The notes beneath the pieces were generated by a model. It did no database searches, was not told where the DNA came from, and saw nothing but the letters and a program-made list of their open reading frames with translations. Positions 35,043 through 45,533 of a stretch of DNA of 64,000 nt are shown one piece after another (the stretch's first letter is position 1; the number at the start of each line of letters is the position of its first letter). Both the position numbers and the translations under genes were made by a program. Source of the stretch: Planctomonas deserti. GTDB lineage: Bacteria > Actinomycetota > Actinomycetes > Actinomycetales > Microbacteriaceae. Where the stretch lies: NCBI RefSeq assembly GCF_003067705.1, contig NZ_QANL01000002.1:744001-808000 (forward strand), in the 5' to 3' direction.

Positions 35043-36052
35043 GGCGCATCTGTCGGTGGTTCCCGCTTGTAATTCTTACGTCCTTGCTGGTGCCGGTCAC
35101 TTCAGCCCAGGCGGCACCCGGTAGCTGCACTCCTACAGATGTCCGCTTTGGTACCTGCAGTAGTTCCGCCGGAGTTCAAGGCGGTCGCGTGGTCGTAGAG
35201 GGCACCGCGACGACGACGACCCCGGGCAGTGGTGGCGGCTCGGGTGGCGGTGGTGCGGCACCGCAGGCGCCGAGCGCGAACACTGGCCTGGGCACCGGCG
35301 CCGGTGTTGGGCCCGGCGCGGGCGGAGCGTCGGCCGTACGCGGCGGGGGTGTCGGCACCGGGGGAGGCAGCGGCAGTGGCACCGGGGGAGGGGGAGCTGG
35401 GGTGCCCGCGCCTCCCGCCCCTCCGCCGGTGCGGCCGCTGGTCGGTTGCGGATTGAACGCGGATGCGCTCGGCTGCACCACCGCCCCTTCCGCTCCCGGG
35501 GTGCCCGCGCCCGAGGCTGCCGCACCCGTTGCGCCCGGCACCCCGGTCGCGCCCACGCCGCCCGTCGTCGTGACGGTAACCGACCTCGTCGACTTCCGGC
35601 CCCCCACCGCGACCGCCCACATGGAGCCGAACGGCTGGGCCGTCGTGGGGCTGCCCGCGAACTTCTACGCGACGCTCGAGGGCCCGTGGGAGCAGACCGG
35701 CATGCTGCTCGGCCAGCCCGCGTCGGTCCGGTTCCAGCCCGCCGGGTTCACCTGGGACTACGGCGACGGAACCAGGTCCACCGCCGCGGTTGCCGGCTCG
35801 TCCTGGGAGGAGGCGTCGCTCGCCGAGTTCTCGACCACCGGGACCAGCCACGAGTACGCGAGCGCCGGCGACTACCGCGTCGCGCTCACCGTGCACTACT
35901 CGGCGGAGTACCGGTACGGCGGGGAGGCATGGCTGCCGGTTGCGGGGATCCTGCCCGTGGACAGCGGGGTGCTGCCGGTCTCCGCGGGCAGCGCTCAGAC
36001 CGTGCTGGTAGAACGGGTGTGCACGCAGAACCCGCGGGGGCCCGGGTGTTGA
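35036..36052 (+). CDS. Secreted protein with low-complexity stalk and PKD-like domain
   Basis: 338 residues starting at a TTG preceded by GGAGG. A signal peptide (VILTSLLVPVTSAQA) is followed by a Cys-containing segment, a long Gly/Ala/Pro-rich stretch (about 55-160) and a C-terminal beta domain with WDYGDGTRST and HEYASAGDYRVALTV, the hallmark of PKD-type folds. There is no cell-wall sorting signal or membrane anchor, so it is probably released or held by the overlapping upstream lipoprotein. Function unknown. Confidence 0.7.
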   Translation: MLRRICRWFPLVILTSLLVPVTSAQAAPGSCTPTDVRFGTCSSSAGVQGGRVVVEGTATTTTPGSGGGSGGGGAAPQAPSANTGLGTGAGVGPGAGGASAVRGGGVGTGGGSGSGTGGGGAGVPAPPAPPPVRPLVGCGLNADALGCTTAPSAPGVPAPEAAAPVAPGTPVAPTPPVVVTVTDLVDFRPPTATAHMEPNGWAVVGLPANFYATLEGPWEQTGMLLGQPASVRFQPAGFTWDYGDGTRSTAAVAGSSWEEASLAEFSTTGTSHEYASAGDYRVALTVHYSAEYRYGGEAWLPVAGILPVDSGVLPVSAGSAQTVLVERVCTQNPRGPGC

Positions 36053-36148
36053 CCTCATAACCTTCGGCCAGATGCCTCCCAGTGCCGTCATAGAGAACGC
36101 TTAGACAGGAAGCGGAAGCTTGCGTGCAGTTGAGAGGAGCACCACTTC

Positions 36149-37855
<1,707 letters not shown>

Positions 37856-37878
37856 GCCCCCGGTTCGGACCGGGAGAG

Positions 37879-37918
37879 ACGGCGACGGCCGCGCGGTTTT
37901 CCGCGCGGTCGTCGCCGT
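37879..37918 (+). terminator. Hairpin terminator after the HtrA gene
   Basis: Arms ACGGCGAC-GG-CCGCGCGG (37879-37896) and CCGCGCGG-TC-GTCGCCGT (37901-37918) pair around a TTTT loop with one small internal mismatch. Strong GC stem without a long downstream T-run. Confidence 0.65.
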
Positions 37919-38020
37919 TCCGCTGCCCCGGTGAGCCGCCGGGTCGGGGTCTGATCGGCTGATAAACTGCGAGCCGGGACACGCCCGCGCCAGGACGGCG
38001 GAACTCGACACGAGGGATGA

Positions 38021-39088
38021 ATGGCGCAACAGGCACCGGGCGAGGCAGCGGGATCGAGTCTCGATCTGCCCGCCGTGTCCTACGTCATGCCGATCCTCAA
38101 CGAGGCGGACCACATCGAGTCCGCCGTGCAGAGCATGCTCGACCAGGACTACCCGGGCGACGTGCAGATCGTCCTCGCGCTAGGCCCCAGCACCGACGGC
38201 ACGACCGAGCTCGTGCACCGGATGTCGCAGCGCGATCCGCGCATCCAGAGCGTCGACAACCGCTCCGGATCCACGCCGGCCGGACTGAACGCCGCCATCC
38301 GCGCGACCGTGCATCCCATCGTCGTGCGGGTCGACGCGCACTCCGTGCTTCCCCCCGACTACACCCGCATCGCGGTGGAGACGCTGCAGCGGACCGGTGC
38401 CGACAACGTCGGCGGGGTCATGTTCGCGGAGGGGCGGACGCCGTTCGAGAAGGCCGTCGCGCGGGCGTATCGAACCCGGGTGGGTCTCGGCGGCACCGCC
38501 CACCACGTCGGCGGCAAGGAGGGCCCCGCCGAGACCGCGTACCTCGGCTCGTTCCAGCGCCACCGCCTCCTCGAGGTGGGCCTGTTCGACGAGGGGATCC
38601 GCCGGGGACAGGACTGGGAGCTGAACCGCCGCCTGCGCGCGACGGGCGGCGTCGTCTGGTTCACGCCGCGGATGAAGGTGACCTACCGACCGCGCTCGGG
38701 CGTCCGCCCCCTGGTCAAGCAGTTCTTCGCCACCGGCCTCTGGCGCGGCGACCTCGCCCGCCGCTTCACGCGGTCGAACTCGATCCGCTACTTCGTGCCG
38801 CCGATCATGGTCCTCGCGGTGGTGCTCGGCACCCTGATCGGCATCGCCGGGCTCGCCGCCTCGGCCGCCGGCAGCGCGCTCGCCTGGCTCACCCTCGCGT
38901 TCGTGATCCCGGTCGTCTACGTGCTGTTCGTGGTCGTCTCGACGGTGCTCGTGGCCGCCCGCGACGGGTTCGCGTCGATGCTCTGGTTTCTTCTAGTGTT
39001 GCCCTGCATCCACTTCAGCTGGGGGGTCGGGTTCATCTTCGGCTTCTTCCGGCTCACCGGTGATCTCACCGGCCACACCGGGAGATAG
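38021..39088 (+). CDS. Family 2 glycosyltransferase with C-terminal membrane segments
   Basis: 355 residues. The GT-A domain begins VSYVMPILNEADHIESAV, with VRVDAHSVLP as the probable DxD region (here DAH), and ends with the QDWELNRRLR acceptor-side motif. Three hydrophobic segments follow. Similar proteins elongate cell-surface polysaccharides at the cytoplasmic face of the membrane. GAGGG lies just before the start, and a possible promoter -10 TAAACT is at 37963-37968. First gene of a run with a CDP-alcohol phosphatidyltransferase and another GT2. Confidence 0.87.
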   Translation: MAQQAPGEAAGSSLDLPAVSYVMPILNEADHIESAVQSMLDQDYPGDVQIVLALGPSTDGTTELVHRMSQRDPRIQSVDNRSGSTPAGLNAAIRATVHPIVVRVDAHSVLPPDYTRIAVETLQRTGADNVGGVMFAEGRTPFEKAVARAYRTRVGLGGTAHHVGGKEGPAETAYLGSFQRHRLLEVGLFDEGIRRGQDWELNRRLRATGGVVWFTPRMKVTYRPRSGVRPLVKQFFATGLWRGDLARRFTRSNSIRYFVPPIMVLAVVLGTLIGIAGLAASAAGSALAWLTLAFVIPVVYVLFVVVSTVLVAARDGFASMLWFLLVLPCIHFSWGVGFIFGFFRLTGDLTGHTGR

Positions 39089-39091
39089 ACC

Positions 39092-39913
39092 ATGAGTGCC
39101 GGAGACCGACCGCCGCTGGCCACCCCGCCCCGATCCATCGAGGAGCTGCGGCGTGTCACCCAGCCGCCCGAGGTCCGGCTGCGGCGCAACGCGGAGCACT
39201 GGACCGCGCACCTCTACCTGCGGGACCTGTCCCCGTACGTGACGTGGCTGCTGCTGCGCACGCGGATCAGCGCCAACGGCGTCACGGTGCTGATGATCCT
39301 CACCGGCTGGCTCACCGCGGCGTCCCTGCTGCTCCCCGGCATCGGCGGTGCGTTCCTCGCGCTCGTCCTCGGTCAGCTGCAGATGCTGCTCGACTGCTGC
39401 GACGGGGAGGTGGCGCGCTGGCGCCGCACGTCGTCGCCCGTCGGTCACTTCCTCGACGCCGTGGGCCACTACTCCACGGAGACGCTGATCGTGCTCGCGC
39501 TCGGCGTCCGCGCCGCGGGCTACCCGTTCGAGGCGCCGGGGGACTTCCTCTGGACGACCCTGGCGTTCGCGGTGGCCCTGCTGATCGTGCTCAACAAGGC
39601 GCTCAACGACCTCGTGCGCGTGGCCCGGGCGAGCGCTGACCTGCCCAAGGCGCCCGCGACGGACGCCACGGTCGCCCCGCGCCAGCGCCTGCTGGCCGTC
39701 GCCCGCCGCGCGGTGCGCTTCTTCCCGTTCCACCGGATGTTCCACTCGGTCGAGCTGACCATCGTCACGTTCGTCGTCGCCCTGATCGGCATCGTGGCGG
39801 GTCATCCCGAGACGGATCGGGTCTACCTCGCGGTGCTCGTGCCCCTGGCGGTGCTGGCCCTCGCGGGCCACTTCGTGATGATCATGAACTCGCGACGGCT
39901 GACCTCCGCGTGA
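39092..39913 (+). CDS. CDP-alcohol phosphatidyltransferase family protein
   Basis: A 273-residue membrane protein transferring a phospho-alcohol from a CDP-alcohol. The family motif D1xxD2GxxAR(x8)GxxxD3xxxD4 is readable as D101, D104, G105, A108, R109, G118, D122 and then H126 where the fourth Asp (the proposed catalytic base) should be. I think the same change occurs in other actinobacterial relatives beside glycosyltransferases. Whether it is active, and on which acceptor, is open. It starts 3 bases after the GT2 stop and overlaps the next GT2 gene. Confidence 0.85.
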   Translation: MSAGDRPPLATPPRSIEELRRVTQPPEVRLRRNAEHWTAHLYLRDLSPYVTWLLLRTRISANGVTVLMILTGWLTAASLLLPGIGGAFLALVLGQLQMLLDCCDGEVARWRRTSSPVGHFLDAVGHYSTETLIVLALGVRAAGYPFEAPGDFLWTTLAFAVALLIVLNKALNDLVRVARASADLPKAPATDATVAPRQRLLAVARRAVRFFPFHRMFHSVELTIVTFVVALIGIVAGHPETDRVYLAVLVPLAVLALAGHFVMIMNSRRLTSA

Positions 39914-40779
39914 GTGATCCGACCGTCGGCGTGGTCATCCTCAGCCAGGGCACCCGGGCGAGGGAGCTGGACGCGGCCCTGGCGAGCGCGATGGCCCAGA
40001 CCGGCGTCGTGGTCGAGGCGGTCGTCGTCGGCAACGGCTGGGCCCCGACCGGCCTCCCCGAGGGCGTGCGCGCCGTCGCGCTGCCCCGCAACATCGGCAT
40101 CCCCGCCGGCCGCAACGCGGGCGTCGACGCCGTGGCGGGGGAGTACCTCTTCTTCCTCGACGACGACGAGTCCGTGCCGAGCCCGCGCTTCCTGTCCGAC
40201 GTCATCGCGCTGATGCGCCGGGACCCCAGCGTCGCGCTCGTTCAGCCCCGCATCGTCGATCCCCGGGGCGGCGAGCTCCCGCGCCGCTGGATCCCGCGCA
40301 TCCGCAAGGGCTCGCCCGAGCGTCCGAGCGCGGTGTTCTCGGTGGTGGAGGGCGCCGTGGTGATCCCGCGGGACGTGTTCGAGCGTGCCGGCCGCTGGGC
40401 GGGTGAGTTCTTTTATGCCCACGAGGGCATCGAGCTGGCGTGGCGGGTCTGGGATCAGGGGCTCCGCGCCTGGTACGCCGGCGACCTCGTCGCGCACCAC
40501 CCGGCCGTCGCCGTGACCCGGCACGCCGAGTTCTACCGGCTCAACGCGCGCAACCGGGTCTGGCTCGCCCGCCGCAACCTCCCCGTGCCGCTCATTCCGC
40601 TCTATGTCGGATCCTGGACCGCGGTGCAGCTCCTGCGCAGCGCCCGCAACCGCACCGGGCTTCGGGACTGGTGGGGCGGCTGGATCACCGGCTGGCGCGA
40701 GTCGCCGGGGGAGCGGCGTCCCCTCCGCTGGCGCACGGTGTTCCGCATGACCCTCGCCGGGCGGCCTCCGGTCATCTGA
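39910..40779 (+). CDS. Family 2 glycosyltransferase
   Basis: 289 residues, GTG start overlapping the previous stop. The GT-A fold begins VGVVILSQGT, with YLFFLDDDESVP as the DxD motif (about 80-90) and EGIELAWRVWDQG as the acceptor-side ED motif. No clear membrane segments, so it is probably a peripheral cytoplasmic enzyme. It works with the preceding GT2 and CDP-alcohol enzyme in building a surface glycopolymer. Confidence 0.87.
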   Translation: MSDPTVGVVILSQGTRARELDAALASAMAQTGVVVEAVVVGNGWAPTGLPEGVRAVALPRNIGIPAGRNAGVDAVAGEYLFFLDDDESVPSPRFLSDVIALMRRDPSVALVQPRIVDPRGGELPRRWIPRIRKGSPERPSAVFSVVEGAVVIPRDVFERAGRWAGEFFYAHEGIELAWRVWDQGLRAWYAGDLVAHHPAVAVTRHAEFYRLNARNRVWLARRNLPVPLIPLYVGSWTAVQLLRSARNRTGLRDWWGGWITGWRESPGERRPLRWRTVFRMTLAGRPPVI

Positions 40780-40853
40780 CGCGAGGCGGTCACGATTCGC
40801 TTTCGGTCTGCGCCGGAACGGAGGCGTGGCGAAGGAGCGGGATGGCGCGTCGG

Positions 40854-40859
40854 TACCCT
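40854..40859 (+). promoter_or_regulatory. Leaderless-type -10 (TACCCT) for the TagF-like gene
   Basis: TACCCT is followed by 7 bases and the ATG at 40867. There is no Shine-Dalgarno sequence. Confidence 0.45.
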
Positions 40860-40866
40860 CGAATCC

Positions 40867-42156
40867 ATGGGACTGGTGAGAGACGCGCGCCTGGGGGTGC
40901 GAGCGATCCTCAGTCTGCTGCGCCAGCGGCAGGCTAGGGGTGTGCTGCAGGGCAAGCTGGCCACGGCGGAGCCGCTGCCGCGTAATCGCTTTGCGATCGG
41001 CGTCTACTTCGCGGACTCCGCGGTGAACCTCTACCAGATCCGGCAGTGGTACCGCCCGCTCACCGAGCTCGCGAAGACCTGGCCCGTCGTCATCCTCTCC
41101 CGCAGCCCCAGCGGCGCGAACGAGCTGCTCGACGAGTCGCCGCTGCCCGTGGCGTACGTGCGGCGTGTCGTCGACCTCGAGCAGGTGATCGCGGAGCAGG
41201 AGCTGCGGATCGTGTTCTACGTGAACCAGAACACCCGCAACTTCCAGATGATGCGCTACGGGCGCCGCTGGCACGTGTTCATCAACCACGGCGAGTCCGA
41301 CAAGATGTACATGACCACGAACCAGTTCAAGGCGTACGACTACAGCTTCGTCGCCGGCGACGCGGCCCTCACCCGGCTCGGCAAGGTGCTCTGGGACTAC
41401 GACTTCGACCGGCGTGCCATCCCCATCGGCCGCCCGCAGGCGGACCACTACTCCGGCGTCCTGCCCTACACCCCGGACGACCGGCAGGTGATCCTCTACG
41501 CGCCGACCTGGGAGGGCGACCGCCCCGCCGCCGCGTACGGATCCATCGCCTCTCACGGCGTCGCACTCGTGCGCGGGCTGCTCCAGACCGGGCGGCATCG
41601 GGTCATCTACCGGCCGCACCCCCGCAGCGGCGTCGTCGACCCGGTGTACCGGCGGGCGAACCACGACATCATCCGGCTGATCGAGCAGGCGAATCTCGCA
41701 GACTCCGCCGCCCAGCACGTCTTCGACGACAGCGCGGACCTCGGCTGGCAGCTTGCGGCGGCGGACGTCGCCATCGTCGACATCTCCGCGATGGTCTACG
41801 ACCGGCTCGCGACAGGCAAACCCCTGCTCGTCACGCGGCCGACCGCGGCGGAGGCGCAGGTCGACACCGGCGGCTACCTCTCCGACTGCGAGTGGCTGAC
41901 CGCCGACGAGGCCACGGGGATCGTCGAGCGGCTCGACGCGCTCGCGGACGACGTCGCCGCGGGCGGCCGGCTCGCCGCCTGGGTGCAGCACTACTTCGGC
42001 GACACGACGCCCGGCGCCGCGACGGCACGCTTCCACGGCGCGGTGCAGCTGCTCATGGACCGCTGGGAGGAGCACGCGAGCCTGCACGCCCGCGACGACT
42101 CCACCGAGCCCGGGAACGCCGACCCGCGCGACGAGGACGACGAGGACGACGCCTAG
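40867..42156 (+). CDS. CDP-glycerol glycerophosphotransferase family protein (TagF-like)
   Basis: A 429-residue GT-B-like enzyme that would transfer glycerol-phosphate or another polyol-phosphate from a CDP donor. INHGESDKMYMTTNQFKAYDY holds the catalytic-type HG region, VILYAPTWEGD the conserved YAPTW, and YRPHPRSG and DISAMVYDRLATGKPLLV the donor-binding C-terminal half. The C-terminus is acidic. It indicates a teichoic-acid-like wall polymer, in agreement with the TagGH-like exporter downstream. Confidence 0.87.
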   Translation: MGLVRDARLGVRAILSLLRQRQARGVLQGKLATAEPLPRNRFAIGVYFADSAVNLYQIRQWYRPLTELAKTWPVVILSRSPSGANELLDESPLPVAYVRRVVDLEQVIAEQELRIVFYVNQNTRNFQMMRYGRRWHVFINHGESDKMYMTTNQFKAYDYSFVAGDAALTRLGKVLWDYDFDRRAIPIGRPQADHYSGVLPYTPDDRQVILYAPTWEGDRPAAAYGSIASHGVALVRGLLQTGRHRVIYRPHPRSGVVDPVYRRANHDIIRLIEQANLADSAAQHVFDDSADLGWQLAAADVAIVDISAMVYDRLATGKPLLVTRPTAAEAQVDTGGYLSDCEWLTADEATGIVERLDALADDVAAGGRLAAWVQHYFGDTTPGAATARFHGAVQLLMDRWEEHASLHARDDSTEPGNADPRDEDDEDDA

Positions 42157-42316
42157 GGCCCCCGTAGGGCCGCGCCGTCCCGCGCCTGCATGCCCGCTCC
42201 GGCTGTGTGCCTCACCGGCTTCACCCTCGCCCGTTGCTTCACCGTCCTACGCGCCCGCCGCTCTTTCCTCGGGCCCGATACCGGGGTAAGGGTGAAACAG
42301 ACGGCGGGGAGGGCGA

Positions 42317-43765
42317 ATGGACTGGCTCGGCTGGTTCGGCGGCGAGGACTACGAGTTCGCGCGGGAGGTCGTGCAGCGGGGCACGGCCGCCCTGTACGTC
42401 GTCGCGTTCGTCTCCGCCGTCAACCAGTTCCCCGTGCTGCTGGGCGAGCGCGGGTTGCTGCCCGCCCCGACGTTCCTGAGGCGGGCGCGCTACCGGGACT
42501 TCCCGAGCATCTTCCACTGGCGGTACTCGGACCGGTTCCTGCTGGCCGTGGCCTGGGCGGGGGCGGTCATCGCCGCGGCCCTCGTGGTCGGCCTGCCCCA
42601 GCTGGGCCCGCCCTGGTTGACGATGCTCACGTTCCTCGTGCTCTGGGCCCTGTACCTGTCGATCGTGAACATCGGCCAGACCTTCTACGGCTTCGGCTGG
42701 GAGAGCCTGCTGGTCGAGGCGGGCTTCGTCGTGGCCTTCCTCGGCTCGAACGACGTCGCGCCGCCGATCCTCATCATCTTCTTCCTCCGCTGGCTGCTGT
42801 TCCGGCTGGAGTTCGGCGCGGGCATGATCAAGATCCGGGGCGGTAGCGAGTGGCGCGACCTCACGGCCATGTACTACCACCACGAGACGCAGCCGATGCC
42901 GAATCCGGTCAGCTGGTTCGCCCATCACACCCCGACGTGGTTCCACCGCTGCGAGGTGCTCGGCAACCACTTCGTGCAGCTCGTCGTGCCGTTCCTTCTT
43001 TTCGCCCCGCAACCCGTGGCGTCCGTCGCCGCGCTGCTGATCATCGCCAGTCAGCTGTTCCTCGTGCTCACCGGCAACTTCTCCTGGCTCAACTGGATCA
43101 CGATCGTCATCGCGTTCTCCGGCATCAGCGACGGTGTGCTGCGCGCCGTGTTCCCGTGGGCCGGGTTCGAGGGGACGTACGACGCGGACCCGGTCTGGTG
43201 GGTCGTCCTCGTCACCGCCGCGTTCCTCTTCCTCGCGGTGCTCAGCTACCGGCCGCTGCGGAACCTGTTCGCGCGCCGGCAGCTCATGAACGCGAGCTTC
43301 AACCGGTACCACCTGGTGAACGCTTACGGCGCCTTCGGCACGATCACGAAGGAGCGCAACGAGGTGGTCATCGAGGGGACGGACGACGAGGTGCCGGACG
43401 ACGACGCGGACTGGCGACCGTACGAGTTCAAGGGCAAGCCCGGCGATCCCGCTCGGATGCCCCCGCAGGTCGCGCCGTACCACCTCCGCCTGGACTGGCT
43501 GATGTGGTTCCTCGCCCTCGGGTCCCGGGACACGCGGTGGTTCCAGATGCTGCTGCTCCGGCTGCTCGAGGGGGACCGGCCCACCCTCCGGCTCCTGCGC
43601 GGCAATCCGTTCCCGGACGACCCGCCGCGCTGGATCCGGGCGCAGATGTTCCTCTACCGGTACTCGACGCCGCAGGAGCGGCGCGAGCAGCACGTGTGGT
43701 GGGTGCGTGTGCCGCTGGGGCTCATCGTCGCGCCGGTGACCCTGCAGCCGGACACCCGGCGCTGA
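42317..43765 (+). CDS. Lipase maturation factor family protein
   Basis: A 482-residue polytopic membrane protein with WLGWFGGEDYEFAREV at the N-terminus, several hydrophobic segments up to about residue 320, FGAGMIKIRGGSEWRDLTAMYYHHETQPMPN in the middle, and a soluble C-terminal beta-type domain (NAYGAFGTITKERNEVV). These are the marks of the LMF1/LMF2 family, which in animals assists lipase folding in the ER; the bacterial role is unknown. GGGAGGG precedes the ATG. Confidence 0.85.
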   Translation: MDWLGWFGGEDYEFAREVVQRGTAALYVVAFVSAVNQFPVLLGERGLLPAPTFLRRARYRDFPSIFHWRYSDRFLLAVAWAGAVIAAALVVGLPQLGPPWLTMLTFLVLWALYLSIVNIGQTFYGFGWESLLVEAGFVVAFLGSNDVAPPILIIFFLRWLLFRLEFGAGMIKIRGGSEWRDLTAMYYHHETQPMPNPVSWFAHHTPTWFHRCEVLGNHFVQLVVPFLLFAPQPVASVAALLIIASQLFLVLTGNFSWLNWITIVIAFSGISDGVLRAVFPWAGFEGTYDADPVWWVVLVTAAFLFLAVLSYRPLRNLFARRQLMNASFNRYHLVNAYGAFGTITKERNEVVIEGTDDEVPDDDADWRPYEFKGKPGDPARMPPQVAPYHLRLDWLMWFLALGSRDTRWFQMLLLRLLEGDRPTLRLLRGNPFPDDPPRWIRAQMFLYRYSTPQERREQHVWWVRVPLGLIVAPVTLQPDTRR

Positions 43766-43780
43766 TCACGGGTCTGGCGG

Positions 43781-44611
43781 TCAGGAGCCGGCGGGGAGGT
43801 CCTCGGCGGGCGCGTCGTCGGGCGACGGGGCGGCCTGCGGCTTCTTCCGGCCGGGCAGCAGCGAGAGCGGTCCGCGACGGCGCACGACGGCCTCGTCGCT
43901 CTCGGGCTTGACGGCCTTCGGGTCGAGGATGGCCGGGAAGACGACGGGCGGCGGCCCGAAGGCCTCGCGCGAGCTCTCGATGACCTTGCGCCCCAGCATG
44001 TGGTTGCCGGTGCCGCCGACCACAGCGCCCACCCCGAACGGGATGGCGCGACCGAGAGCGTTGCCGCCGATCCGGGCCGCGAAGCGCTTCACGAACGTGC
44101 GCTTGATGCGGTCCGTGATCGGACCCATCGCGAACTGCGGGATGCCGGTGGTGATGACCTGACCCCAGAAGCGGTTGTGGTCCGGCGCTGTCCCCTTCAT
44201 CTGCCCGGTCAGCTGGCGGACGAGGTCGGCGCCCGCCGTGCCGAGGAGCATCGTCATGACGAGGGCGCGCGCACGCTCGGGGTCCTCGACGGCGATGCCG
44301 TGCACCTCGGTGATGGACTGCGCGTACAGCGCGCTCACCTCGAGGAAGCCGACGGTCTCCGCGCCGGTGAGGGCGAGGGAGGCCCCGGTGCCGATGCCCG
44401 GAACGACGGCGCTTGCGCCGACCGCCGCGCCACCGGTCGTGACCGCGGCGAGGTAGTTGCGCTCGAGGATGGCGACGAGCTGAGCCGGCGTCGCGCCGGG
44501 ATGACGGCGACGGATGCGGCGGATGTGAGCGAGGACGACAGGACGCTGGATCGCGAGGACCTTGTCGATGCCCTGCACGACCCGGGGGTCGAGAGACTGC
44601 GGATCGGTCAT
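43781..44611 (-). CDS. Hypothetical protein, possibly EcsC-like
   Basis: 276 residues. A charged N-terminus (IQRPVVLAHIRRIRRRHPG) is followed by Gly/Ala-rich weakly hydrophobic segments (GGAAVGASAVVPGIGTGASLALTG, IPFGVGAVVGGTGNHMLG) and a disordered C-terminus. The pattern recalls EcsC-family proteins, but the match is weak. The ATG at 44611 is chosen because TACACT stands 7 bases upstream; the longer open frame has no support. Convergent with the lipase maturation factor gene. Confidence 0.65.
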   Translation of the reverse strand: MTDPQSLDPRVVQGIDKVLAIQRPVVLAHIRRIRRRHPGATPAQLVAILERNYLAAVTTGGAAVGASAVVPGIGTGASLALTGAETVGFLEVSALYAQSITEVHGIAVEDPERARALVMTMLLGTAGADLVRQLTGQMKGTAPDHNRFWGQVITTGIPQFAMGPITDRIKRTFVKRFAARIGGNALGRAIPFGVGAVVGGTGNHMLGRKVIESSREAFGPPPVVFPAILDPKAVKPESDEAVVRRRGPLSLLPGRKKPQAAPSPDDAPAEDLPAGS

Positions 44612-44618
44612 GATCCCG

Positions 44619-44624
44619 AGTGTA
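44619..44624 (-). promoter_or_regulatory. Leaderless-type -10 (TACACT)
   Basis: On the minus strand TACACT, 7 bases, then the ATG at 44611. It decides the start of the EcsC-like gene. Confidence 0.45.
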
Positions 44625-44674
44625 CGGGGCCGGACCGGGGCCTGCCGGGGAGTCGGCGCGAGGCAGGCGAGAAT

Positions 44675-44700
44675 GCATATATGCCTCACTAGTATGGCAT
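44675..44700. promoter_or_regulatory. Palindromic site upstream of the XRE regulator
   Basis: The 10-bp palindrome GCATATATGC (44675-44684) overlaps ATGCC (44681-44685), which is repeated inverted as GGCAT (44696-44700). This AT-rich patch is unusual for the region and lies about 40-60 bases before the XRE gene and upstream of the divergent EcsC-like gene. A regulator binding site is likely; binding by the XRE protein itself is inferred. Confidence 0.45.
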
Positions 44701-44736
44701 CTGGTCGCGTTGCGCGGAGGCCGATAAGCATGACGG

Positions 44737-45051
44737 GTGTCCGAAGCGCAGTCCGAAGCCTCCCGCGTGCTGGGGGGACGGGTGCGCGACGCCCGCGTGG
44801 CCCTCGCGCTGAGCCAGGAGGAGACCGCGCACCTCGCCGGCATGAACGTCTCGAACTACGGCAAGATCGAGCGCGGCATGGGGAACCCGAGCCTGCACAC
44901 GATCGTGCGCATCGCCGCCGTGCTCGGCGTGGACCCGGGCGGGTTCACAAGGGGGCTGCGGGGCGACCAGCTCCCCGAGCGCCGCGCCGTGTACACGGCG
45001 GCGGACTACGTGCGGGAGCGCGAGCGGGAGCGCCGCGAGCGCCGCTCCTGA
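44737..45051 (+). CDS. Small XRE-family helix-turn-helix regulator
   Basis: 104 residues: a Cro/CI-type HTH (about 12-68, RVRDARVALALSQEETAHLAGMN, YGKIERGMGNPSLHTIVRIA) and a charged Arg/Glu-rich tail (RERERERRERRS). GTG start. A near-consensus TAAGCA ends 6 bases upstream, so the mRNA may be leaderless. Its target is unknown; the palindrome just upstream suggests autoregulation. Confidence 0.85.
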   Translation: MSEAQSEASRVLGGRVRDARVALALSQEETAHLAGMNVSNYGKIERGMGNPSLHTIVRIAAVLGVDPGGFTRGLRGDQLPERRAVYTAADYVRERERERRERRS

Positions 45052-45129
45052 CCCGGTTCCTCCTGACTCGGCCGCTCCTGACTGTGCCGCTCCTGATCGA
45101 GCGGTCGCGGCTCCCGCCCCCGCGAGGCG

Positions 45130-45459
45130 TCAGAAGCTGACGCGCCACAGGTACTCGCCCCCGTCCGGCCGGAACCAGCGGACCACGAGGACGGTGTTCA
45201 GCGCCAGGTCGTCCTCGTGCCGGAGGATGATGCGCGCGGAGTCGCCGGGGCGCATGGTGATGGGTGCCCGGCAGAGCATCGCGCCGGAGCCGAGCAGGTG
45301 CAGCGAGATGGCGTGCAGGACCTCCGAGCCGACGTTCGTCAGCGTGAACAGCGGCGGGCCCAGCGAGCGGTCGAACTCCCAGGGCACGGCGTAGGCGGCG
45401 GGCGGTGCATCGTCGTGCGACGCGTCGCCGGACGGCAGTGGCGGTACGAGGCGGATCAT
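45130..45459 (-). CDS. Hypothetical protein, 109 residues
   Basis: A small protein without recognised domain. Predicted beta-strands (FDRSLGPPLFTLTNVG, HAISLHLLGSGAML, RPGDSARIILRH) suggest an Ig-like or beta-sandwich fold. The start at 45459 is supported by TATGGT (minus strand 45472-45467) 7 bases upstream; the ATG at 45471 overlaps that box. No signal peptide. It lies downstream of the exporter ATPase gene on the same strand. Confidence 0.6.
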   Translation of the reverse strand: MIRLVPPLPSGDASHDDAPPAAYAVPWEFDRSLGPPLFTLTNVGSEVLHAISLHLLGSGAMLCRAPITMRPGDSARIILRHEDDLALNTVLVVRWFRPDGGEYLWRVSF

Positions 45460-45533
45460 GCCGGGCACCATACGACTCGGGTCGGACACCCGCCCGGCGC
45501 GAACGGTGGATAGCCGCCCCCTGTGGAGGGCCG

